From contig NZ_AMGM01000010.1 in the NCBI RefSeq assembly GCF_000298295.1, positions 1 to 64,000 on the forward strand: 64,000 bases of DNA, in the 5' to 3' direction. This document shows positions 27,561-36,686 of this stretch, one piece after another. Position numbers and translations under genes: made by a program. Positions within the stretch are counted from its first letter, which is position 1. Each line of letters opens with the position of its first letter. The stretch is from Cecembia lonarensis LW9 (GTDB taxonomy: Bacteria; Bacteroidota; Bacteroidia; Cytophagales; Cyclobacteriaceae). The notes under the pieces were generated by a model. The model did not search any database. It was given only the letters and a program-made list of their open reading frames with translations, and was not told where the DNA came from.

Positions 27561-28988
27561 ATGACAAAACCCAGCAAAATGACCTTTTTAGATGATGATT
27601 TCCTTTTGGAAACAGATTTTTCCAAAAAACTCTACCATGATTATGCAAAGGATCTTCCCATCATCGATTACCATAACCACCTGCCCCCAGATCAAATCGC
27701 TTCCAATAAGGTGTTTGAAAATATCACGCAGATATGGTTAGCAGGTGACCATTACAAATGGAGAGCAATGCGCACCTTGGGTATAAAAGAGCATTACATC
27801 ACAGGGGATGCATCGGACCAGGAAAAATTTCAAAAATGGGCAGATTCAGTTCCTTACACGGTAAGAAATCCTTTGTACCATTGGACACATTTAGAGCTGA
27901 AGCGGTATTTCGGGATTGAGGAACTTTTGAGTGGAAATAATGCCAACGAAATTTATCAGGCTACATCGGAGATGACCAATAGTAAGGAATTCAGCACCAA
28001 AATGCTATTGGAAAAAATGAAAGTGGAAGTGGTCTGCAGTACGGATGATCCCATTGATAATTTGGAACACCACCGGCACTATCTTAAAAACCGTGCTTCA
28101 TTTGGACTTTTTCCGGCTTTCAGGCCAGATAAGGCCTTTGCTGTCGAAAACCCCATCAGCTACCGGCTTTATTTACAAAAGCTGGGCGATGTGTCAGCTG
28201 TGAAAATTCATTCTTACGATGACTTACTTCAAGCGTTGCAAAACAGAATCAACTACTTTGATAAAAATGGCTGCAGGTTGTCGGATCATGGACTAGAACA
28301 GCTTTATTACTTCAGTAATTCGCCTTATGATATCAACACCCTTTTTAAAAAAGTATTTTCCGGTGCACTTTTGGACCAAGAAGAAATTCGTTATTTTAAA
28401 TTTAAAACTCTCTTGGAGCTATGCAGAATTTACCATACAAAAGGATGGACCCAACAGTTCCACCTTGGTGCCATGCGTAACAATAATAGCCGCATGTTCC
28501 AACAATTAGGTCCAGATACCGGATTTGATTCCATAGGAGATTATGCCCAGGCTACTGCCCTTTCCTCCTTCCTCAATGAATTGGATAGCACTGACCAACT
28601 CAGTAAAACAGTGCTTTACAACCTTAACCCTAAGGACAATGAGGTCTTTGCTACCATGTGCGGCAATTTCAATGATGGCAGCATCCGAGGCAAAATACAG
28701 TTTGGCTCTGGATGGTGGTTTCTGGATCAAATTGATGGCATGGAAGCCCAAATGAACACCCTATCGAATATGGGGCTGATTGCAACCTTTGTTGGTATGT
28801 TGACAGACTCCCGGAGCTTCCTTTCCTTTCCCCGGCATGAGTATTTTCGCAGAATACTTTGTAACTTGTTTGGAAAGGATATGCAAAAAGGTAATCTGCC
28901 ACAAGATGAAAGGTGGATGGGTAAGATTATCCAAGACATCTGTTATTATAATGCCAAGAACTATTTTCAGTTTCCCGAAACACCATGA
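27561..28988 (+). CDS. uxaC: glucuronate/galacturonate isomerase
   Basis: 475 residues, the usual length. It converts D-glucuronate to D-fructuronate (and galacturonate to tagaturonate). The amidohydrolase-like metal site is seen as IIDYHNHLPP (His38, His40), and typical UxaC blocks follow: DHYKWRAMRTLGI, STDDPIDNLEHH, and QLGPDTGFDSIGD. A start at Met7 is also possible. Its stop overlaps the SDR gene start (ATGA), giving a translationally coupled uronate operon with uxuA. It is cytoplasmic. Confidence 0.96.
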   Translation: MTKPSKMTFLDDDFLLETDFSKKLYHDYAKDLPIIDYHNHLPPDQIASNKVFENITQIWLAGDHYKWRAMRTLGIKEHYITGDASDQEKFQKWADSVPYTVRNPLYHWTHLELKRYFGIEELLSGNNANEIYQATSEMTNSKEFSTKMLLEKMKVEVVCSTDDPIDNLEHHRHYLKNRASFGLFPAFRPDKAFAVENPISYRLYLQKLGDVSAVKIHSYDDLLQALQNRINYFDKNGCRLSDHGLEQLYYFSNSPYDINTLFKKVFSGALLDQEEIRYFKFKTLLELCRIYHTKGWTQQFHLGAMRNNNSRMFQQLGPDTGFDSIGDYAQATALSSFLNELDSTDQLSKTVLYNLNPKDNEVFATMCGNFNDGSIRGKIQFGSGWWFLDQIDGMEAQMNTLSNMGLIATFVGMLTDSRSFLSFPRHEYFRRILCNLFGKDMQKGNLPQDERWMGKIIQDICYYNAKNYFQFPETP

Positions 28989-29797
28989 AATTATTTTCAG
29001 TAAAAAATAAAAAAATCATCATCACAGGTGCCACCGGCGTACTGGGTACAGCGATGGCCCTACACCTTGCCAAAGAAGGTGCTCAAATCATCATCATTGG
29101 TAGAACTGCCTCGAAAGTGGAACAACTCGTTGAGGAAATCAGGTCTTTGGGAGGCAAAGCTGATGCCTTTCTTGCTGATGTTACGTCTGAAAACCATGTA
29201 ATCCAGGCTGCTGAGCAAATTCACAAAAGGTACCAAAAAGTTGATATTCTGATCAATCTGGCGGGTGGCAATATGCCCAATGCAGTAGTCAGGCCTGATC
29301 AAACCATAGCCGATCTCTCGGCTAATGCCATGAAAAAGGTTATGGATCTCAATTACCAAGGCACCTTCATTCCCATCAAACATTTCTTGCCGCTTATGCT
29401 TACCAATGGCTCAGGAAATATCATCAACATTTCTTCCATGGCAGCCAGCCGGCCAATGACCCGGGTGGCCGGTTATGCTTCAGCAAAGGCAGCTATTGAC
29501 AATTTGACCAAATGGTTAGCTGTGGAATTGAACCAGAAATACGGTCCTGATTTTAGAGTAAATGCCCTTGCCCCAGGTTTCTTTTTGACAGAACAAAACA
29601 GGGCATTACTCACCGAAAATGATGGCAACCTCAGCCAAAGGGGCCAGCAAATCATCGACCATACCCCTATGAGAAGGTTTGGCAATCCCGAAGATTTGTT
29701 AGGAACCCTTCAATGGCTTTGTTCAGATGCTTCCAAATTTGTAACGGGTACAGTAGTAGCCGTAGATGGAGGGTTTTCGGCATATTCGGGAGTTTAG
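28985..29797 (+). CDS. SDR-type D-fructuronate reductase (mannonate oxidoreductase)
   Basis: A 270-residue short-chain dehydrogenase with the GATGVLGTAMA cofactor loop, LAGG in place of NNAG, and the catalytic YASAKAA. Between uxaC and uxuA its expected job is reduction of fructuronate to D-mannonate. It is not related to the polyol-dehydrogenase type UxuB of E. coli but matches the SDR version known in Bacillus-type clusters. Function is inferred from position plus family. Confidence 0.88.
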   Translation: MKLFSVKNKKIIITGATGVLGTAMALHLAKEGAQIIIIGRTASKVEQLVEEIRSLGGKADAFLADVTSENHVIQAAEQIHKRYQKVDILINLAGGNMPNAVVRPDQTIADLSANAMKKVMDLNYQGTFIPIKHFLPLMLTNGSGNIINISSMAASRPMTRVAGYASAKAAIDNLTKWLAVELNQKYGPDFRVNALAPGFFLTEQNRALLTENDGNLSQRGQQIIDHTPMRRFGNPEDLLGTLQWLCSDASKFVTGTVVAVDGGFSAYSGV

Positions 29798-29924
29798 GAA
29801 TGAATATTTACTGTTCCAAGTACAATGTATCATGTAATGTACGATGTACCAAGAACTAATTGTCTGGAGAAACCAATTAACCAATGTCTAATCAACCAAT
29901 CACCCATTAACTTAAGTCCACCTT
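29798..29924. repeat. gap with degenerate 7-bp periodicity
   Basis: The 127-bp gap before uxuA holds two short runs with about 7-bp period: ACAATGT, ATCATGT (from 29821) and ACCAATT, AACCAAT, GTCTAAT, CAACCAA, TCACCCA, TTAACTT (from about 29873). No gene is seen. Confidence 0.35.
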
Positions 29925-31103
29925 ATGACATACAAAATGGAGCAGACCATGCGCTGGTATGGTCCCAATGACCCGGTAAGTTTATCCGATATCAGACAGG
30001 CCGGTGCCACAGGTATTGTGTCTGCCCTTCATCACATTCCCAATGGAGCCATTTGGCCAAGGGAAGAAATCAAAAAAAGAAAAGATATAATTGAAGCAGC
30101 AGGGCTAACTTGGTCTGTGGTAGAATCTGTTCCCGTACACGAAAATATCAAAACCAGGTCAGGTCATTTTTTGGAGTACATTGAAAACTACAAACAAACC
30201 ATCGTCAACCTGGCAGAAGAGGGCATTCATATCATTTGTTACAATTTTATGCCCATCTTGGATTGGACCCGTACCGAACTGGCCTGGACACTTCCCAATG
30301 GCGCCAAAGCCCTGCGCTTTGAGAAAAAAGAAGTAGTAGCTTTTGACCTATTTATCTTACAAAGACCTGGCGCAGAAAAAGATTATAATGAGGATGAAAT
30401 TCAAAGAGCCAAAACTTTCTTTGAAAATGCTCCTGCACAAGATATTAAAAGGATTCAGGACAATATCCTGAAGGGTTTGCCTGGATCGGAAGAAGGCTAT
30501 ACCTTGGAAGAATTCCAACATGCTTTGGATACGTATAAAGGTATTGGTCATGAGGAATTGGCTAATCATCTGAAACTCTTTTTAAATGAAATACTGCCTA
30601 TAGCGGAAAAGCATGCGGTAAAAATGGCCATTCACCCTGATGATCCACCATTTGATATTTTTGGGCTTCCAAGGGTCGTAAGTACAGCAACCGATATGCA
30701 GAGAATTATTGCGGACAATAGCAGTCTTAATAACGGTTTCACTTTCTGTACTGGTTCTTACGGGGTCCGGGCAGATAATGACCTACCGGCCATGGTAAAA
30801 GCTTTTGGTGACCATATCCACTTTATTCATCTCAGGGCTACTACAAGAGATGCTGAAGGGAACTTCTATGAAGACAATCATTTGGAAGGTGATGTTCCCA
30901 TGGAAGCGGTCATCCATGAAATCCTGAAAGTACAGCAAAGCAGAGGCCTTTCCATTCCTATGCGCCCGGACCATGGGCATCAGATGTTGGATGATATTCC
31001 CAAACCCATCATCAACCCAGGCTATACCGCCATTGGCAGGCTCAAAGGCTTGGCTGAAATAAGGGGTGTGGAAGCAGGCTTGATTTACGCTGGATTGGTT
31101 TGA
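29925..31103 (+). CDS. uxuA: D-mannonate dehydratase
   Basis: 392 residues, normal length. It removes water from D-mannonate to form 2-keto-3-deoxygluconate in the cytoplasm. The fold is an xylose-isomerase-like TIM barrel; visible signatures are [12 protein letters not shown] at the start, [15 protein letters not shown], the metal-site [10 protein letters not shown], and [11 protein letters not shown] near the end. A second ATG at 29937 (MEQTMRWYG) is an equally good start. The KDG kinase and aldolase are not in this window. Confidence 0.96.
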   Translation: MTYKMEQTMRWYGPNDPVSLSDIRQAGATGIVSALHHIPNGAIWPREEIKKRKDIIEAAGLTWSVVESVPVHENIKTRSGHFLEYIENYKQTIVNLAEEGIHIICYNFMPILDWTRTELAWTLPNGAKALRFEKKEVVAFDLFILQRPGAEKDYNEDEIQRAKTFFENAPAQDIKRIQDNILKGLPGSEEGYTLEEFQHALDTYKGIGHEELANHLKLFLNEILPIAEKHAVKMAIHPDDPPFDIFGLPRVVSTATDMQRIIADNSSLNNGFTFCTGSYGVRADNDLPAMVKAFGDHIHFIHLRATTRDAEGNFYEDNHLEGDVPMEAVIHEILKVQQSRGLSIPMRPDHGHQMLDDIPKPIINPGYTAIGRLKGLAEIRGVEAGLIYAGLV

Positions 31104-31314
31104 TTTTTTTTTAAATAAAGCTTTGCAAACGAATGCATCAGGCTCAAAGCCCATCCATCATAAAAATCAAATATTTAAAAAGCTTTTAGTAACCCAAAAT
31201 CCCTTCCGTCGTTAGAAGATAGTAATAATTAGCAATGACGGGAGTTGATCCCACTGCTCATACGGAGAGTGAGGCTTTTCTCTTTTAGTTTAGTTGATAT
31301 TGTCATTGTAGCAT
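31104..31314 (+). other. uxuA 3' region, possible small RNA
   Basis: No ORF. About 210 bp separate the uxuA stop from the only strong terminator. The segment contains an imperfect pairing CCGTC...GACGG (about 31207-31240) and a stem around GGAGAGTGAGGCTTTTCTCT (31264-31283). It could be a long 3' UTR or a separate small RNA; no known RNA family was recognised. Confidence 0.3.
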
Positions 31315-31346
31315 AATGGGCCCTTTATGGGCCCATTCTCTTTTTT
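31315..31346 (+). terminator. strong intrinsic terminator
   Basis: AATGGGCCC (31315-31323) pairs with GGGCCCATT (31329-31337) around a tight loop, then CTCTTTTTTA. The T run is on the + strand, so it ends transcripts from the uxuA side, just before the convergent glgB stop. Confidence 0.85.
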
Positions 31347-31352
31347 ATCCCA

Positions 31353-33365
31353 TTATACCTTCTTTTTCAACACCAATGCTGTTCTGTTTGGCAGGTAGAT
31401 CTTGATCTTGTTTTTCTTGTCGCTGGGATAGAGAAACTCCTCTGATACACGCTCAAAACCTCCAAAGTTTTTATTATCGGAATTCAGGACAATTTGATAT
31501 TCACCCGGTGTAGGAACTACAAACTCAAAGCCAAAAATGGATTCAGAAACATGGAAATTAAAGATAAAGATCAAGCTGGCCCTTTGAAAAACCAATATCT
31601 TTTTATCTGCATCCAAGAAAATCTGCTCGGCATGAGGGGCGACCAAGAGTAAATGCTCTTTGGCCATTTGAATCATGGCCTTGTCCCATTCATCGAGTTC
31701 ATGGTAACGCAAGTGCTCTGTATCCACCAAAGACCATTGCCTTCGGGCATATTGGTAACTCCAGTCATTACCTTCCCTGGGGAAGTCCACCCATTCAGGG
31801 TGACCAAACTCATTCCCTATAAAATTCATATAGCCTTCTCCTCCCAATGCAATGGTAATCAAGCGGATCATTTTGTGGAGGGCCACTCCCCTGTCAACTA
31901 CCAAACTGCTTTGCAGCTTGCTCATGCCTGTGTACATTTCCTTGTCCATCAGCCAAAAGGCAATGGACTTGTCCCCGACCAATGCCTGGTCATGGGATTC
32001 GGCATAAGCAATGGTTCTTTCCTTCTTAGGCCGATTGCTCAGCTCATGCCACATTTCAAACATGTCCCAGTGCTCATCTACTTTGTGCTTTAAGGTTTTG
32101 ATCCAGAAATCAGGGATACCCATCCCCAGTCTGAAGTCGAAGCCCAGTCCCCCATCTTCATGCCTCCTGCACAAACCTGGCATGCCACTGACTTCTTCGG
32201 CAATGGACAATGCCTGTCTGTTAAAATCATGGATCAGTTTATTGGCCAATTGCAGGTAAATGACCGCATCCCAATCTACTCCCTCTCTGAAATATTTTAC
32301 CGGATTGTCAAAGGTAACATGGCCATGGTGCAGGTAAAGAATGGAGGTGACTCCATCCCAACGGAAACCATCAAAGTGGAACTCTTCCATCCAGTACCGG
32401 ATGTTGGAAAGGAGAAACTGTATCACTTCCTTTTTTCCATAATCAAACAGTTTGCTGTCCCAGCCTTCATGGTATCCTCGCCCACCTGGGTGAAAATATT
32501 GGTGATCTGAACCATCAAATTCATTCAACCCTTCATTCACATTTTTCACCGCATGGGAATGTACGATGTCCATGACCACAGAAATGCCCATCTCATGGGC
32601 TTTATTGATCATAAACTTGAGTTCCTCAGGCGTGCCAAAACGGGAGGAAGGACTAAAGAAATTGGATACATGGTAACCAAAGGACCCATAGTAAGGATGT
32701 TCCATGATGGCCATTACCTGTATGGTATTGTAACCTGATTTTTTGATCCTTGGCAAAATATTTTCTGCAAATTCCAAGTAGGTACCTACGCCTTCTTTCT
32801 CTTGGGCCATTCCTACATGACACTCATAAATCAACGGTTGCATGAGATTGTCCGATGGATCAAAACCATGATCAGACCAGATGAATGATTGGGACGGAAA
32901 CCAGAGTTGCCCTGCAAAGTCATGACTCTCCTCATCCTGTACTACCCTCCTGATATAGGCCGGTATCCTATCAAGCGCTCCATTGACCGCCTCAACATGA
33001 ACTTTGACCTTGGATCCATGAACAAATGACGTTTTATAATCCGCATAAGGCAAAAAAATCTCCCAGTCTCCCCTGTGGTTTTTACGCATGGGATGACTAT
33101 ACCGGTTCCAATGGTTGAAATCCCCCATCAAAAAAAGATTGTATGCCTTTGGTGCCCATTCCCGATACACCCAACCATTTCTCAGTGGATCAAAATGAAT
33201 TCCATAGTATTCATGTGCTCTGGCAAATTCCAGCACGCTGCCATAGCCATGTTCAATCTCTTTCAAGGCATATTTATACCTGAAGTACCTTTCATAAATA
33301 TCTTCTGAATAATCCTTGAGCCAGTCTTCTTCCTTGGCCAAGGCTAAAATTTTCTGATTTTCCAC
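31353..33365 (-). CDS. glgB: 1,4-alpha-glucan branching enzyme, eukaryote-like type (GH13_8)
   Basis: About 670 residues from a GTG at 33365 (a GTG at 33410 would add 15). It makes alpha-1,6 branches in glycogen. CBM48 domain first (GWVYREWAPKAYNLFLMGDF), then the GH13 barrel with GFRWDGVTS (nucleophile Asp), SIAEEVSG (acid Glu) and YAESHDQALVGD (third Asp), then a C-terminal beta domain. The sequence style (IYECHVGM, EFHFDGFRWDGVTSILY) is that of plant/animal-type branching enzymes, found in some Bacteroidota. No other glycogen gene is near. Confidence 0.92.
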   Translation of the reverse strand: MENQKILALAKEEDWLKDYSEDIYERYFRYKYALKEIEHGYGSVLEFARAHEYYGIHFDPLRNGWVYREWAPKAYNLFLMGDFNHWNRYSHPMRKNHRGDWEIFLPYADYKTSFVHGSKVKVHVEAVNGALDRIPAYIRRVVQDEESHDFAGQLWFPSQSFIWSDHGFDPSDNLMQPLIYECHVGMAQEKEGVGTYLEFAENILPRIKKSGYNTIQVMAIMEHPYYGSFGYHVSNFFSPSSRFGTPEELKFMINKAHEMGISVVMDIVHSHAVKNVNEGLNEFDGSDHQYFHPGGRGYHEGWDSKLFDYGKKEVIQFLLSNIRYWMEEFHFDGFRWDGVTSILYLHHGHVTFDNPVKYFREGVDWDAVIYLQLANKLIHDFNRQALSIAEEVSGMPGLCRRHEDGGLGFDFRLGMGIPDFWIKTLKHKVDEHWDMFEMWHELSNRPKKERTIAYAESHDQALVGDKSIAFWLMDKEMYTGMSKLQSSLVVDRGVALHKMIRLITIALGGEGYMNFIGNEFGHPEWVDFPREGNDWSYQYARRQWSLVDTEHLRYHELDEWDKAMIQMAKEHLLLVAPHAEQIFLDADKKILVFQRASLIFIFNFHVSESIFGFEFVVPTPGEYQIVLNSDNKNFGGFERVSEEFLYPSDKKNKIKIYLPNRTALVLKKKV

Positions 33366-33748
33366 AAAAAATCCGGAGTTAGTTTGATTTAAAGATAAAA
33401 AATAAATCACATCACAGAACTACAAGTAAGGTTATTTTGCATGTTGTTTTACCAAATACTTTCTGTTTTCTCCCAAGGCTAATAGTGATTAAGCCCTTTA
33501 GGGCTGGTCCTCGTAAATTTACACATATAATGGGTACTGTGGTTCTAGGAAATTCGCAAGCTCTGCGTATAATTCATTTTCCCATGCTGCTTTGATGAAC
33601 GAAAAGGGCCAAGATTATTTATAACCCAAAATCCAGGTAATTTGTGAAATTGGTGTCATTCCTGCCTTCTGAAGGAAGGAGCGGTTAGTTCCCCAAAAAG
33701 CAAAGCTTTTTTATCCAAGCCTTAATCTAGCAGGTGTCTTTGTCCTAG
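33366..33748. other. intergenic gap
   Basis: No convincing gene. It contains the glgB promoter region, a short palindrome AGCCCT-TT-AGGGCT (33492-33505), and AAAAAGC-AAA-GCTTTTTT (33695-33712), a weak terminator-like stem that may end the glycerate kinase transcript coming from the right. Confidence 0.5.
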
Positions 33749-34846
33749 TTAATCGTTAGTTAATTCCAAAATCGATCTCCTCAAATTCTCCTTTGCCTTT
33801 TGTCTAAAATCAGGACTTGAAAAATCCAAATCCGGTAAAACCAGTACCTTTTTGAATCCTGCATCCCCAAAATCATCCCCTGCAGTAACTAAATAACAGG
33901 GCTTACCTGCTTGTTTACATAACTGTAATAGTTCATAACTCCCCTTTCCTCCCGCAGATTGATGGTCATACTTTCCCTCACCGGTGATCACTAAGTCTGC
34001 CCAGGCTACCTTTTCAACCATACCAACTTTGGAAAAAAACCACTGTGCCCCCATTTTTAATTCAACTTGAAAAAAATGGGCCAATCCAAAAGCAATTCCT
34101 CCTGCCGCCCCAAAGCCTTTTTGATCCGGAACCGCTTTCTTGGCTTTTTGGGACAAAATGGTCAAAACGCCCTCACAAGTTTTTTCAAAGTTGGGGATTT
34201 CATCAGGTGGTAAACCCTTTTGTGGGCCAAATACAGGAATGGCTCCCTTTGGACCCCAAAAGGTATGGTTAACATCACAAAGACAGGTAAAACGGATGTC
34301 CAATGAATGGACCGGTCTTTGGATATGTTGGATTTTACTCAAAAATGTGTCCGAGAACAAGGGAATTTCCCTGCCCTTTTCATCCAAAAACCCAAATCCC
34401 AAAGCAGCTAATATTCCAATGCCCAAATCCACCGTGGCCGAACCACCCAGACCTAGAACAATATGATTGGCACCTGCCTTGACAGCTGCTTGAATCAGTT
34501 GTCCTGTCCCGTAAGTACTGGCCACCCATGGGTTTCTTTCTACGGTTTGAAGATCTTTGATTCCTGAAACCGTAGAAACATCCAAGTAGGCGGTTTTGCT
34601 GTTGGCATCAAAAAAGTAATACCCCCTGACAGATCTGCCCAAGGCATTCAGCGCCCAGATTTGCTGTGATTCTAATCCTAATGCTTTCCCCAACAAATAA
34701 CAAGTACCATCTCCCCCATCTGCAATGGGCAAAACCGCTGTTTCCGCATTCGGATTTACATCCTTAATTGCCCCTCGGATGATTGCTGCAGCTTCATCTG
34801 CTTCAATGGTTCCTTTAAAGGCATTGGGGGATATCAGGATTTTCAT
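33749..34846 (-). CDS. glycerate kinase (GarK/GlxK family)
   Basis: A 365-residue enzyme that phosphorylates D-glycerate, normally to 2-phosphoglycerate in this family (PF02595). Diagnostic segments are MKILISPNAFKGTIEADEAA at the start, LPIADGGDGTCYLLG near residue 40, GLGGSATVDLGIGILAALGF in the middle, and WADLVITGEGKYDHQSAGGKG toward the end. It stands alone. Glycerate could come from sugar-acid breakdown, but no such aldolase is next to it. Length is normal. Confidence 0.93.
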   Translation of the reverse strand: MKILISPNAFKGTIEADEAAAIIRGAIKDVNPNAETAVLPIADGGDGTCYLLGKALGLESQQIWALNALGRSVRGYYFFDANSKTAYLDVSTVSGIKDLQTVERNPWVASTYGTGQLIQAAVKAGANHIVLGLGGSATVDLGIGILAALGFGFLDEKGREIPLFSDTFLSKIQHIQRPVHSLDIRFTCLCDVNHTFWGPKGAIPVFGPQKGLPPDEIPNFEKTCEGVLTILSQKAKKAVPDQKGFGAAGGIAFGLAHFFQVELKMGAQWFFSKVGMVEKVAWADLVITGEGKYDHQSAGGKGSYELLQLCKQAGKPCYLVTAGDDFGDAGFKKVLVLPDLDFSSPDFRQKAKENLRRSILELTND

Positions 34847-34975
34847 TTCCGAGTCAGTGAAGGTGTTTGAAAAAAAGATTTTTTAACCGCACAGAAAGAT
34901 AGAAAACTTAGTCAGGAAAAGCCAATTCCAGTAGCTATCCAACAATTAAAGGTCGGCTAATACAAGTTAGTGATG

Positions 34976-35054
34976 TCTTGATTCTTGTTTCTTGATTCTT
35001 GTTTCTAACATTCCCGCTTCTCGCCTCTCGCCTCTCGTTTCTCGTTTCTCGCTT
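34976..35054. repeat. degenerate 7-bp tandem array ending at a stop codon
   Basis: About eleven steps of seven: CTTGATT, CTTGTTT (twice alternating), CTAACAT, TCCCGCT, TCTCGCC (twice), TCTCGTT (twice), TCTCGCT. The array runs directly into the TAG stop (35055-35057, minus strand) of the symporter gene. On that strand it is purine-rich, e.g. AAGCGAGAAACGAG. Confidence 0.85.
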
Positions 35055-36401
35055 CTACTTCCGCACCCTCCCAAAATACTCCTTCGTCGCCGCCTTTACT
35101 TTAGGTGCCAGGTAAATCGTGGAAATCATCGTCGGAATCGCCATTACCGCATACATCCCATCTATAAAACTCACCACTACTTCCAAAGACACCACAGCAC
35201 CGCCAACAATGGTGATCAAATAGAAATAATTGTAATATTTGGCCTTTTCCGCACCAAAGAGGTAATTGAAGCATTTGTGTCCATAGTAGGAATAGGTAAA
35301 CATGGTGGACAAGGCAAAAACAAGCACAGCCACCATCAACAAGTATTTGCCGATGCCTGGTAAACCCATTTCAAAGGCCGATAGGGTTAACCTTACACCA
35401 TCATTGTCCGTAGACTGCCATACGCCGGTCAACAGGATCACCAATGCGGTCAAAGTACAAACCACCACGGTATCAATAAAAGGTCCCAACATGGCGATCA
35501 AACCCTCCCTTACCGGTTCATTGTTTTTGGAGGCACCATGCACCATGGGTGCTGTACCAATACCAGCTTCATTGGAAAAAGCGGCCCTTCTAGCACCGAT
35601 CACCATCACCGCTCCCACAGCGCCGCCCATGACTGCATTACCTGTAAAGGCATCTTCCACAATCAACCATAACATGGCCGGAACCTGATCATAAAAACGA
35701 AACATGATGATCAGAACAGTAGCAAAATACAAAAGTACCATAAAGGGGACCAATCGGGATGCTACGGCGGCAATCCGTTTGATTCCGCCTAAAATCACAA
35801 TGGCAACAATGATCATCATAGATATACCCAATACCCATTTGGTAGTTTCTCCGTTATCCAAACCATTAGGAATTAATAGGACAGAACGCAGGACAGCAGT
35901 CAACTGGTTTGCCTGAAATATGGCCAAAAGTCCCAATACACCCGCAACAGAAAATAGGATAGCCAAAGGTTTCCACTTCTTTCCCATACCTTCTTCTATC
36001 ACATACATAGGCCCACCTTGTACCGTTCCCTGGGTATCCTTGCCCCGGTACATGATGGCCAAAGTACAGGTGAAATATTTGGTTGCCATGCCCACAAAAG
36101 CCGAAATCCACATCCAGAAAATGGCCCCAGGTCCCCCCATATTGATGGCAATGGCCACTCCTGAAATATTGCCCAAACCTACGGTTGCCGCAATGGCCGC
36201 TGAAAGAGCCTGACGGGAGGAAATCTGCCCGGGCAGGTTTTCATCGTCATATTTTCCCCTGACTACTTTTAGGGCATGCCCAAAATGGCGGAAGGGTAAA
36301 AAGCCTGAATAGGCAAAAAGGATAAAGCCTCCTCCCATCAATAACAGGAGCATGGGCGTATCCCAAATCCAATTGCTAAAGTCTATGATAAATTGTCCCA
36401 T
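35055..36401 (-). CDS. alanine/glycine:cation symporter (AGCS family)
   Basis: A 448-residue inner-membrane protein with about 11 transmembrane helices that imports alanine or glycine with Na+. Family marks: AAIAATVGLGNISGVAIAI near residue 70, then GPGAIFWMW, GTVQGGPMYVIEEG, and the later SNEAGIGTAPMVHGAS. It is monocistronic. The C-terminus is immediately followed by a 7-bp repeat array whose register includes the stop codon. Confidence 0.94.
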   Translation of the reverse strand: MGQFIIDFSNWIWDTPMLLLLMGGGFILFAYSGFLPFRHFGHALKVVRGKYDDENLPGQISSRQALSAAIAATVGLGNISGVAIAINMGGPGAIFWMWISAFVGMATKYFTCTLAIMYRGKDTQGTVQGGPMYVIEEGMGKKWKPLAILFSVAGVLGLLAIFQANQLTAVLRSVLLIPNGLDNGETTKWVLGISMMIIVAIVILGGIKRIAAVASRLVPFMVLLYFATVLIIMFRFYDQVPAMLWLIVEDAFTGNAVMGGAVGAVMVIGARRAAFSNEAGIGTAPMVHGASKNNEPVREGLIAMLGPFIDTVVVCTLTALVILLTGVWQSTDNDGVRLTLSAFEMGLPGIGKYLLMVAVLVFALSTMFTYSYYGHKCFNYLFGAEKAKYYNYFYLITIVGGAVVSLEVVVSFIDGMYAVMAIPTMISTIYLAPKVKAATKEYFGRVRK

Positions 36402-36430
36402 GAATGTTCTTAATAATTCAGCATATTAAT

Positions 36431-36470
36431 GGCATTTTTGGTAAAAGGCAAATTTGGTAAAAGGCAAATG
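36431..36470. repeat. 16-bp direct duplication
   Basis: TTTGGTAAAAGGCAAA occurs twice in a row (36438-36453 and 36454-36469), just upstream of the symporter gene start. It may affect that promoter region. Confidence 0.7.
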
Positions 36471-36594
36471 AGAAGTGGAATTTGATGTCTTATGAATGTT
36501 GAACCAAAACGGTCAATGATTTTTAGGGAATGACAAGTTGAAGCCTTTGACCCTAGCAGCCCTTCTGTAAATTGAACACTACTTTTTATCCCAC

Positions 36595-36653
36595 CCTGCA
36601 CCCTGGCCCCTCACTAAATCAGTCCACTGGACTGATTCTTAACGTTCGGTCCT
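36595..36653. repeat. dispersed repeat copy 2, variable hairpin between conserved ends
   Basis: CCTGCACCCTGGCCCCTC plus ACTA (36595-36616) and TTCTTAACGTTCGGTCCT (36636-36653) flank a near-perfect palindrome with arms AATCAGTCCA and TGGACTGATT (36617-36637). The ends match copy 1 at 10693-10763; the hairpin does not. Confidence 0.75.
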
Positions 36654-36686
36654 CTTTTTACTTTTGCCTTGGCTCTTTTCAATTAA
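36648..36686. repeat. degenerate 7-bp tandem array ending at a stop codon
   Basis: TCCTCTT, TTTACTT, TTGCCTT, GGCTCTT, TTCAATT runs to the TAG stop (36687-36689, minus strand) of the GH20 gene and includes 17 bases identical to 10665-10681. Confidence 0.6.

Noticed and set aside
31200-31300. tRNA gene
   Set aside because: The paired segments do not make a cloverleaf and no anticodon arm or CCA-type end is visible.
34976-35054. CRISPR array
   Set aside because: Units are 7 bp without spacers and degenerate; no cas genes are in the window.
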